From: an uncultured Ruminococcus sp.
GTDB taxonomy: Bacteria > Bacillota > Clostridia > Oscillospirales > Ruminococcaceae
Assembly (NCBI GenBank): GCA_946531975.1
Contig: CAMNAY010000031.1
Span: 1 to 11,176, forward strand
Direction: 5' to 3'
Length of the DNA: 11,176 nt
In this document: positions 1 to 5,532 of the stretch, piece by piece
How the letters are laid out: each line of letters opens with the position of its first letter
Position numbering within the stretch: position 1 is the first letter of the stretch
The notes under the pieces: model-generated
What the model was told of the DNA's origin: nothing
Seen by the model: only the letters and a program-made list of their open reading frames with translations
Databases searched by the model: none
Translations under genes and position numbers: made by a program

Positions 1-275
1 TCATCGCTTATGAGCCGGTCTGGGCAATCGGTACCGGTCTGACCGCTACGCCGGATCAGGCTGAGGAGGTCTGCGGCTTCATCCGCGCAACCATCGCAAA
101 GCTGTACAATCAGGCTGCTGCTGACGCTGTCACCATTCAGTACGGCGGCTCCATGAACGCCAAGAATGCGGCAGAGCTGCTCGCAAAGCCGAACATCGAC
201 GGCGGTCTCATCGGCGGCGCTTCCCTGAAGGCTGCTGACTTCAACGTCATCGTTCAGGCTGCCATCGAAGGCTGA
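1..275 (+). CDS. tpiA: Triosephosphate isomerase, C-terminal part (cut by window edge)
   Basis: This is the last 90 codons of a TIM-barrel isomerase that interconverts dihydroxyacetone phosphate and glyceraldehyde 3-phosphate in cytosolic glycolysis. The reading frame begins at base 3 and ends with TGA at 273-275. The first visible residues are IAYEPVWAIGTG, the family signature; its Glu (codon 12-14) is the catalytic base and the following residues belong to the mobile lid loop. Further on come YGGSMN and GGLIGGASL, the two phosphate-gripping glycine-rich segments of the last barrel strands. The end is intact, with the usual short tail after the last helix. The start lies outside the window. 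In many Firmicutes tpiA sits in a gap-pgk-tpiA-gpmI-eno cluster; here gpmI follows only after two membrane genes. Identification is firm. Confidence 0.96.
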   Translation, partial: IAYEPVWAIGTGLTATPDQAEEVCGFIRATIAKLYNQAAADAVTIQYGGSMNAKNAAELLAKPNIDGGLIGGASLKAADFNVIVQAAIEG

Positions 276-301
276 TCGCTCTGATTCGCCCCGATGCCCG
301 C

Positions 302-325
302 GCCCTTCTGCTCCGGCAGAAGGGC
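302..325 (+). terminator. Perfect 10-bp hairpin with UNCG tetraloop after tpiA (terminator or 3'-end stabiliser)
   Basis: GCCCTTCTGC (302-311) is the exact reverse complement of GCAGAAGGGC (316-325), separated by TCCG. The C(UCCG)G cap belongs to the very stable UNCG tetraloop class. There is no run of T after the stem (AGCAGGCTGCTTTCGG follows, itself able to form a small hairpin), so it is a poor classical intrinsic terminator. It could instead protect the 3' end of a processed tpiA transcript, or lower expression of the gene at 351. The hairpin is seen directly; its role is inferred. Confidence 0.5.
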
Positions 326-350
326 AGCAGGCTGCTTTCGGAGGTTCATT

Positions 351-851
351 ATGCTGAACATCGCAAAAACAACGAAGTACATGACGGTCCTCGGTCTCAC
401 GCTTCAGACGGTCCATACGGCGCTGGTGATCCTTGCACATTGCTTTCCCAAGCCTGTTCTGAAGCTTGCCGGCGCTTCAGAAGAACTGATCAGCAAGGCA
501 TTCGTCGTCTCTCATCCGACGCTCTACGCTGTGCCGCTGATCCATCTGGGGTTAATTTTTGTGCTGTTTCTGCTGATGAAAAAAGAGTGTGAACAGCCGA
601 CATCCGCTTCCGGCGTGCTCTTTGTGGCATCGCTGCTCATGCCGACGATCATATTCCTGACCTCGTTCCTGACACAGTCAGCGATCAACACCGTGATCTC
701 GAAACATCTGGGTGTCGAAGCACTTGCAGCTTATTCGATGCTGCGCAGCACAATCGCCTATTTCAATGTGATCACCGGACCTGTCGTCCCGCTGTTCGCC
801 GCTGCCGCCGGCATGAACTGGTTCCGCTGGAAGCAGAGCGTGCAAGCCTGA
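351..851 (+). CDS. Unrecognised four-helix integral membrane protein
   Basis: A 166-residue protein I cannot assign to a family. The ATG at 351 is preferred because GGAGG lies 6 bases upstream (340-344). The open frame reaches back to an ATG at 294, but that would add a charged, cysteine-containing leader running through the 302-325 hairpin. Four hydrophobic stretches are visible, roughly residues 10-30, 58-77, 88-108 and 132-156, with a basic end (WFRWKQ). There is no signal peptidase site, obvious cofactor motif or catalytic signature. It lies between tpiA and the phosphoglycerol transferase gene and is followed by a terminator-like hairpin at 902-938. A supporting role for the next gene is possible but rests only on adjacency. 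That it is a real gene is likely, from its ribosome site, its length and coherent membrane topology. Confidence 0.72.
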   Translation: MLNIAKTTKYMTVLGLTLQTVHTALVILAHCFPKPVLKLAGASEELISKAFVVSHPTLYAVPLIHLGLIFVLFLLMKKECEQPTSASGVLFVASLLMPTIIFLTSFLTQSAINTVISKHLGVEALAAYSMLRSTIAYFNVITGPVVPLFAAAAGMNWFRWKQSVQA

Positions 852-901
852 CCTCAGCCGATACCATGATCTTTCGTTCAGGCTTATCTCATATTCTGAA
901 C

Positions 902-938
902 ACCGGAGCCGGTTTCTGTGATTTCAGCCCCGGTTTTT
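902..938 (+). terminator. Probable intrinsic terminator after the four-helix membrane gene
   Basis: ACCGGAGC (902-909) pairs with GCCCCGGT (927-934) with one A-C mismatch, leaving a loop of about 17 bases that can close further through CTG/CAG. TTTTT (934-938) follows directly. The imperfect stem suggests moderate strength, so some read-through into the gene at 976 is plausible. I see no convincing promoter in the 37 bases between this site and that gene. Confidence 0.5.
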
Positions 939-975
939 CATTTCAATCCAACTTAACAGGAAGCAGGGATGCAAT

Positions 976-3048
976 TTGAATGCGCCAGCCGACCGAAACG
1001 TCCCGAAAACTGCACCGGGAACAGGCAAGTATTTGTCACAATTCCGGAAGCGATCGCCGCTCCAACTGGCGGCGGTGATTGCAGGTGCTGCACTCGGCGC
1101 AGCAGCATTGAGCTGGTTTGCAATGCTGAATGCTGCATTTTCGATCATTCAGACAGTTCTGATCGGCAGCACCGTATTCGCCGGAATCATTGTCTTTTAT
1201 TTACCTGTGATGCCGCCGAAACACTCAGTCCTTTGGTTTCATGAATATCTGTCGATGATTCTGTATGCGGTCAGCCTTGTTACAGGATCTGTTCTGCTTC
1301 TGGTAAAGCTTGCAGATATGGACTCCGGTCATTTTCAGCTGACAGAACGGCAGGGCTGCCTGGCACTATGTACACTCTGGATTGCCGGGACTGTGCTCTG
1401 GTCTTTCTGGCTGCAATGGGTTCACCGCGCCGGAAGCAGAACCGATCTGCACAGCCCAAAGCCTTCCGCAGTCTCCCGTTTGCTGCTGTTTCTTTCTCCG
1501 CATATTTATTGCAGGAGAGAGAAATCAAAAAAGCAGTTTTATTTCGCAGGGATCTTCTGCACGCTGCTGTTTATGCTCGGACTGCTCCTCATTGCTGTCA
1601 CCAGTTATATCCGGCTGCATTTCCCGGATATGGACTGGGGTACAGTTTGGTTTACGATCCGCTTTGCCAACGCTGCAAAGGATACAGTCGTACTGAAGGA
1701 ATTCTTTCGCAAAGGCAGCCTGATGCTTCTGGTCTCTGTTCTGATCGGCATCTTCTATTACCTGCGCAGAAATGAACGCGGAAAAACGCAGACGCTGTCC
1801 AGCCCGGACGGCTCTGCCGAACTGAATATCACAGTCACAAAAATACAGATGTTCAGCGGGATCTGGCTCCCCAGTCTGCTTTTGCTGATCGGCGCGGCAC
1901 TGTTCGCTTGTTTTTCTCTGAAGGTCTGGGACTACCTCTACCGGCAGACACATAAAACACAGCTCTATGAAATGTATTTCGCAGATCCGAATACGGTCGG
2001 CATTACATTTCCGGAGGAAAAGCGAAACCTCGTCTATATCTATCTCGAATCCTACGAAAACACCTTTTCTTCACAGGAAAACGGCGGAGATCAGTCGGAG
2101 GATTATATGCCGGAACTTGCTGCGCTCGCTTCTGAGAACATAAACTTCTCCAACACAGAAAAGCTTGGCGGAGCCTCGGTCTTTTTCTCCGATATCTCTT
2201 TCACGATGGGTTCTACGATCGCGCAAACCTCCGGCATTGCGCTGAACAGCACAATCATCACCGCTAATGAAGCCATGTCATCCAGCGTTCTGCCCAAATC
2301 AACAACATTGGAAGATCTGCTGCATGAACAAGGGTACCGGCAGGTCTTTATGCAGGGATCCGATGCGGAGTTTGCCAGCTATAACACTTATGTCGGACGA
2401 TATGACAACAGTCAGATCTGCGATTATAATTATGCTGTGTCGCACGGGATGATCCCTGACGGCTACAAGGAAATGTGGGGCTTTGAAGATTCCAAGCTAT
2501 TCTCCTTCGCGAAAGATAAACTGACAGAACTGGCTGCAGGCGATGAGCCGTTCTGCCTGACAATGTACACGATGGATACGCATTCCCGTGAATACGGCTA
2601 CCGCTGTGAGCTGTGCGATCCTGCGATTAGCGACGACTATATGGCGGCAGTGCGCTGCTCCAGCAAGCAAGTCTCCGCTTTTGTTGAATGGATCGAAGCG
2701 CAGCCGTTTTATGAAAACACAGTCATTATTCTGGTCGGCGATCATCTGGTCAGCGCTGAAATTCCCGGTTATATCGGCGGAAATGCCAATGACGGATATA
2801 CCAGAACAACATATAATTGTATCATTCATGCCGCAAAGGAACCGGAACAGGAAAAAAACAGAGCCTTTTCCTCTCTTGATATGTTCCCGACAACCTTGTC
2901 TGCACTCGGTGCAGATATCGAAGGCGGCAGACTCGGACTGGGCACAGATCTGTTTTCCGGACAGCCGACACTCTGTGAGGAGCTCGGTACACAGTATTTC
3001 CTCAGTCAGATTCAGCTGAGATCCGATTATTACTTTGTGATGTTTTAA
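976..3048 (+). CDS. Membrane phosphoglycerol transferase of the OpgB/GacH/LtaS alkaline-phosphatase superfamily
   Basis: A 690-residue polytopic protein predicted to transfer sn-glycerol 1-phosphate from a lipid donor, usually phosphatidylglycerol, to a cell-envelope glycan. About seven membrane helices fill residues 29-316, followed by an outward-facing catalytic domain from about 350. Visible active-site elements are E358 in YIYLES (metal), T410 in FTMGS (candidate nucleophile), H536 in MDTHS, and D589-H590 in VGDHL (metal). Order and surrounding words (LEDLL..GY, WGFEDSKLF, MDTH) recall E. coli OpgB and streptococcal GacH more than lipoteichoic-acid synthase; this is from memory, not alignment. 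Residues C544, C547 and C561 cluster in the outer domain and might form a disulfide. The start is TTG at 976, with AGGG at 965-968; no ATG fits better. Codons are noticeably richer in A/T than in gpmI. The glycan substrate is unknown. Confidence 0.85.
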   Translation: MNAPADRNVPKTAPGTGKYLSQFRKRSPLQLAAVIAGAALGAAALSWFAMLNAAFSIIQTVLIGSTVFAGIIVFYLPVMPPKHSVLWFHEYLSMILYAVSLVTGSVLLLVKLADMDSGHFQLTERQGCLALCTLWIAGTVLWSFWLQWVHRAGSRTDLHSPKPSAVSRLLLFLSPHIYCRREKSKKQFYFAGIFCTLLFMLGLLLIAVTSYIRLHFPDMDWGTVWFTIRFANAAKDTVVLKEFFRKGSLMLLVSVLIGIFYYLRRNERGKTQTLSSPDGSAELNITVTKIQMFSGIWLPSLLLLIGAALFACFSLKVWDYLYRQTHKTQLYEMYFADPNTVGITFPEEKRNLVYIYLESYENTFSSQENGGDQSEDYMPELAALASENINFSNTEKLGGASVFFSDISFTMGSTIAQTSGIALNSTIITANEAMSSSVLPKSTTLEDLLHEQGYRQVFMQGSDAEFASYNTYVGRYDNSQICDYNYAVSHGMIPDGYKEMWGFEDSKLFSFAKDKLTELAAGDEPFCLTMYTMDTHSREYGYRCELCDPAISDDYMAAVRCSSKQVSAFVEWIEAQPFYENTVIILVGDHLVSAEIPGYIGGNANDGYTRTTYNCIIHAAKEPEQEKNRAFSSLDMFPTTLSALGADIEGGRLGLGTDLFSGQPTLCEELGTQYFLSQIQLRSDYYFVMF

Positions 3049-3082
3049 ATCAAAACCAATTTGAATAAGGAGAAATGTAACT

Positions 3083-4606
3083 ATGAGCAAAGCACCTGTT
3101 GCACTGCTGATCATGGACGGCTTCGGTATCAATCCGAGCGACTACGGCAACGCGATCAAGGCAGCAAAAACACCCAATCTCGACCGCTACTTCGCTACCT
3201 GCCCCAACACCATTATCGGTGCCTCCGGTCTCGATGTCGGTCTGCCGGACGGTCAGATGGGCAACTCTGAGGTCGGTCACACCAACATGGGCGCCGGCAG
3301 AATCGTCTACCAGCAGCTCGTCAAGATCACCAAGTCCATTCAGGACGGCGATTTCTTTGAGAATCCCGCGCTGAAGGCTGCTATGCAGAATGCAAAGGAT
3401 AAGGGCTCTGCACTGCACCTCATGGGTCTGCTCTCGCCCGGCGGCGTTCACAGCCACATGACCCATATGTACGGCCTTGTGGAAATGGCAAAGCGCTTCG
3501 GGCTCGAAAAGGTCTATATTCATGCATTTCTCGACGGCAGAGATGTGCCGCCTTCCTCCGCAGCGGAGTACATGGAGGAGGCACTCGCAGAGCTGAACCG
3601 GATCGGTCTGGGCAAGATCGGCGTGATCTCCGGCAGATTCTATGCAATGGACAGAGACAATGCATGGGACCGCGTTGAGAAGGCATATGATGCACTGGTG
3701 CTCGGCGAAGGCGTGCAGGAGGACGATCCGGTTCAGGCGATCAAAAATTCCTATGCGAACGGCGTGACCGACGAATTCATGCTTCCGGCAGTTGTCGCGA
3801 AGGATGCGAAGATCGCAGAGGGCGACAGCGTGATCTTCTTCAACTTCCGCCCCGACCGCGCAAGACAGATTACCAGAGCATTTGTCGATCCGGAATTCAA
3901 GGGCTTCGAGCGGAAGAAGGGATACTTCCCGGTGCATTTCGTCTGCATGGCACAGTATGATGCGACCATGCCGAATGTCTCCGTCGCATTCCCGCCGGAG
4001 GAGCTGACCATGACGCTCGGCGAGGTTCTGGCAAAGGCCGGCAAGACGCAGCTCCGTATCGCGGAAACACAGAAATATGCGCACGTTACATTCTTCTTCA
4101 ACGGCGGCGAGGAAAAGCAGTTCGAGGGTGAGGAGCGCATCCTTATCAAGTCGCCGGATGTTGAGACCTTCGATATGAAGCCGGAAATGAGCGCCTACGA
4201 GGTCACGGAGGCTGTGCTGAAGGAGATCGCTGCGGATAAATTCGATGCGATCATCCTCAACTATGCAAACTGCGACATGGTCGGCCACACCGGTGTCTTT
4301 GATGCGGCTGTGCAGGCGGTCGAGGCGGTTGATGACTGCATCGGTCAGGTGACGGAGGCGATCCTCGCAAAGGGCGGCAAGGCGATCATCACCGCTGACC
4401 ACGGCAATGCGGACAAGATGATGGAGGACGACGGCTCGCCCTTCACCGCACACACCACGAATCCGGTTCCGGCGATTGTTGTCGGAACAGACTACAAGAA
4501 GCTCAGAGAAGGCGGCGTTCTCGCGGACCTCGCACCGACCATGCTTCAGCTCATGGGGCTGCCCCAGCCGAAGGAAATGACCGGAAAGACGCTCATTGTC
4601 GAGTAA
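3083..4606 (+). CDS. gpmI: 2,3-bisphosphoglycerate-independent phosphoglycerate mutase
   Basis: A 507-residue cytosolic enzyme that converts 3-phosphoglycerate to 2-phosphoglycerate through a phosphoserine intermediate with two Mn ions; length is typical (about 510). The ATG at 3083 has AAGGAG at 3067-3072. The phosphatase-like half carries D12 (LIMDGFG), the phosphorylated S62 in MGNSEVGHTNMG, D398 and H402 (CDMVGHTG), D439-H440 (ADHGNAD) and H457. The inserted transferase domain carries H123 (GGVHSH), DGRDVPP (from 151) and the arginine-rich FRPDRARQ substrate site. Every expected metal and catalytic residue is present. It starts 34 bases after the phosphoglycerol transferase gene with no terminator between them, so at least part of its transcription probably comes through that gene; a separate promoter is not evident. 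A strong terminator follows. Confidence 0.97.
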   Translation: MSKAPVALLIMDGFGINPSDYGNAIKAAKTPNLDRYFATCPNTIIGASGLDVGLPDGQMGNSEVGHTNMGAGRIVYQQLVKITKSIQDGDFFENPALKAAMQNAKDKGSALHLMGLLSPGGVHSHMTHMYGLVEMAKRFGLEKVYIHAFLDGRDVPPSSAAEYMEEALAELNRIGLGKIGVISGRFYAMDRDNAWDRVEKAYDALVLGEGVQEDDPVQAIKNSYANGVTDEFMLPAVVAKDAKIAEGDSVIFFNFRPDRARQITRAFVDPEFKGFERKKGYFPVHFVCMAQYDATMPNVSVAFPPEELTMTLGEVLAKAGKTQLRIAETQKYAHVTFFFNGGEEKQFEGEERILIKSPDVETFDMKPEMSAYEVTEAVLKEIAADKFDAIILNYANCDMVGHTGVFDAAVQAVEAVDDCIGQVTEAILAKGGKAIITADHGNADKMMEDDGSPFTAHTTNPVPAIVVGTDYKKLREGGVLADLAPTMLQLMGLPQPKEMTGKTLIVE

Positions 4607-4615
4607 TTGATACAG

Positions 4616-4654
4616 AAAAAGAGGAGTGCATCCTGCGGTGCATTCCTCTTTTTT
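4616..4654. terminator. Strong bidirectional intrinsic terminator after gpmI
   Basis: AAAAAGAGGAGTGCA (4616-4630) pairs with TGCATTCCTCTTTTT (4639-4653) over 15 positions with a single G-T wobble. The loop is 8 bases, and T- and A-tracts on either side let it work on both strands. It lies 10 bases after the gpmI stop and also backs up the leftward terminator at 4721-4758. Confidence 0.93.
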
Positions 4655-4720
4655 GTTTTCGATCCTTCCTTATTACCCTCCCTCTCTATGCTTCGCCCCG
4701 CAGGAACAGAACCCGAACGA

Positions 4721-4758
4721 CACAAAAACAGCCCGCACCGATTGGTTACGGTGCGGGC
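4721..4758 (-). terminator. Intrinsic terminator of the leftward dockerin gene
   Basis: GCCCGCACCG (4731-4740) and CGGTGCGGGC (4749-4758) form a perfect 10-bp stem with an 8-base loop. Read on the minus strand the stem is followed by TGTTTTTGTG (complement of 4721-4730), the expected U-rich tail. On the plus strand no T-tract follows, so it is directional. It sits 80 bases downstream of the stop codon at 4838. Confidence 0.85.
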
Positions 4759-4837
4759 GCAGTATTCGGAATCAGCAACATCAGAAATGCTTTTTGAAGG
4801 AGTCGTTTCATGTGAGAATCTCCTTTCTGTAATCAAA

Positions 4838-5239
4838 TTACTCGTGAGAATAGATCGCTCCGTTCAAATCTTTCGCGCTCAGGCTGCTGCCGAAATTCGC
4901 GAAGAAATCTTTCAGCTCCTCGTCAGTATAACCGGCAAGCCTATTCACGCTGTACATAAGGATTGCCTGCCCATCTGTGAGGTAAAGACAACCTTCTTCT
5001 TCCAGCCCCAGCACATGGCTTCGTGCGACCTGCTCTTCAGTCAGTTTGATCGGCTTTCCAACCAATGCAGTCACATATGCTTGAGCCACAAGCTGTGCAT
5101 CCGTCACGGTGACCTCGCCGTCTTCGTCAATATCACCGAGCATGTATTCCTTTGCCGGTTCCTCCTCCGCGAAGACCGGCGCAGTGAGTGCCCCGCAGCA
5201 AAGCACCGCGGCACTCAGAACTGCAATCATCTTTTTCAT
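4838..5239 (-). CDS. Small secreted protein consisting of a dockerin type I-like module
   Basis: A 133-residue exported protein. The ATG at 5239 (reading left) follows AGGAGGG at about 5248-5255; the frame stays open upstream but without a ribosome site. Residues 1-24 are a signal peptide: MKK, a hydrophobic core, then a likely cut after PVFA. C14/C15 lack the small residue before Cys needed for a lipobox. Residues 35-60 hold a canonical dockerin calcium loop and helix: GDIDEDGEVTVTDA with ligands D36, D38, D40 and D47. A second copy at 78-101 (GLEEEGCLYLTDG) keeps the helix and D89 but has Gly and Glu at the first three ligand positions, so it is degenerate. No catalytic domain is attached. 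Dockerins bind cohesins in cellulosomes; a regulatory or cell-surface role without a cellulosome is equally possible. It has its own promoter and terminator. Confidence 0.82.
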   Translation of the reverse strand: MKKMIAVLSAAVLCCGALTAPVFAEEEPAKEYMLGDIDEDGEVTVTDAQLVAQAYVTALVGKPIKLTEEQVARSHVLGLEEEGCLYLTDGQAILMYSVNRLAGYTDEELKDFFANFGSSLSAKDLNGAIYSHE

Positions 5240-5265
5240 AATAAACACCCTCCTTTTGTGGCTGC

Positions 5266-5283
5266 GGGCAGAAAGGGCTGCCC
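5266..5283 (-). other. Hairpin in the 5' untranslated leader of the dockerin gene
   Basis: GGGCAG (5266-5271) and CTGCCC (5278-5283) form a perfect 6-bp stem with a 6-base loop. It lies about 10 bases upstream of the Shine-Dalgarno of the leftward gene and does not cover it. It could insulate the ribosome site or stabilise the message; no known riboswitch pattern is visible. Confidence 0.4.
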
Positions 5284-5286
5284 TGT

Positions 5287-5310
5287 TCCCGTGCGCAGGA
5301 TCCCGTGCGC
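5287..5310. repeat. Tandem 10-bp direct repeat in the dockerin leader
   Basis: TCCCGTGCGC occurs at 5287-5296 and again at 5301-5310, separated by AGGA (period 14). It lies just downstream of the predicted start of the leftward transcript, between promoter and hairpin. This position would suit a regulator-binding site, but two short copies could also be chance. Confidence 0.5.
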
Positions 5311-5326
5311 TCCTGCTCCTGATTAT

Positions 5327-5355
5327 AATATAGCACACTTCAAACGGAAAGTCAA
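5327..5355 (-). promoter_or_regulatory. Sigma-70/A-type promoter for the dockerin gene
   Basis: On the minus strand TTGACT (complement of 5350-5355) is followed after exactly 17 bases by TATATT (complement of 5327-5332), with a further TATAAT overlapping it slightly downstream. The predicted start is near 5320, giving a leader of about 80 nt. This promoter is divergent from the asnB promoter about 90 bp to the right. Confidence 0.8.
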
Positions 5356-5445
5356 TGCACACCTTATACAAATATTCACATTTTCTTTTATATAATTATC
5401 CCAAAACGGAACCGCTCCAAATTAGACTTTTTCGCCCGCTCCCCA

Positions 5446-5474
5446 TTGAAATTTTCCGCATGATATGTTATAAT
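5446..5474 (+). promoter_or_regulatory. Sigma-70/A-type promoter for asnB
   Basis: TTGAAA (5446-5451) and TATAAT (5469-5474) are separated by 17 bases, preceded by an AT-rich stretch (5360-5400) that could act as an UP element for either divergent promoter. The predicted start is around 5481, leaving a leader of about 50 nt, too short for a T-box. Confidence 0.88.
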
Positions 5475-5482
5475 AGTTTGAA

Positions 5483-5502
5483 GAATGCCCGAACGGGGAT
5501 TC
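5483..5502 (+). other. Hairpin at the extreme 5' end of the asnB transcript
   Basis: GAATGCCC (5483-5490) and GGGGATTC (5495-5502) pair over seven positions with one G-G mismatch around a GAAC loop. Given the promoter position, the message would begin almost exactly at the base of this stem, an arrangement that can protect mRNA from 5'-end decay. Function is inferred. Confidence 0.5.
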
Positions 5503-5532
5503 TCGATACAACACACACAGGAGGCAAGACAT

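Noticed and set aside
3050..4453. Long open frame of 467 codons on the minus strand opposite gpmI
   Set aside because: It is the shadow of a gene with strong third-position bias. Its product is Cys/His/Arg-rich without recognisable domains, and the plus-strand protein has every catalytic residue of gpmI.
4797..4825. AAGGAG followed by ATG-TGA (minimal reading frame) and an AAGGAG/CTCCTT inverted repeat
   Set aside because: The ATG is followed at once by a stop codon and no transcript is expected in this direction after the gpmI terminator; the 6-bp stem is weak and lacks a T-tract for the leftward gene.
5485..5532. Upstream in-frame ATG at 5485 as start of asnB
   Set aside because: It would place 16 residues before the catalytic cysteine, has no ribosome site and lies inside the 5' hairpin a few bases from the predicted transcript start.
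5240..5532. T-box or other known riboswitch between the divergent genes
   Set aside because: The asnB leader is only about 50 nt, and the 80-nt dockerin leader shows one hairpin and a repeat but no recognised aptamer core.
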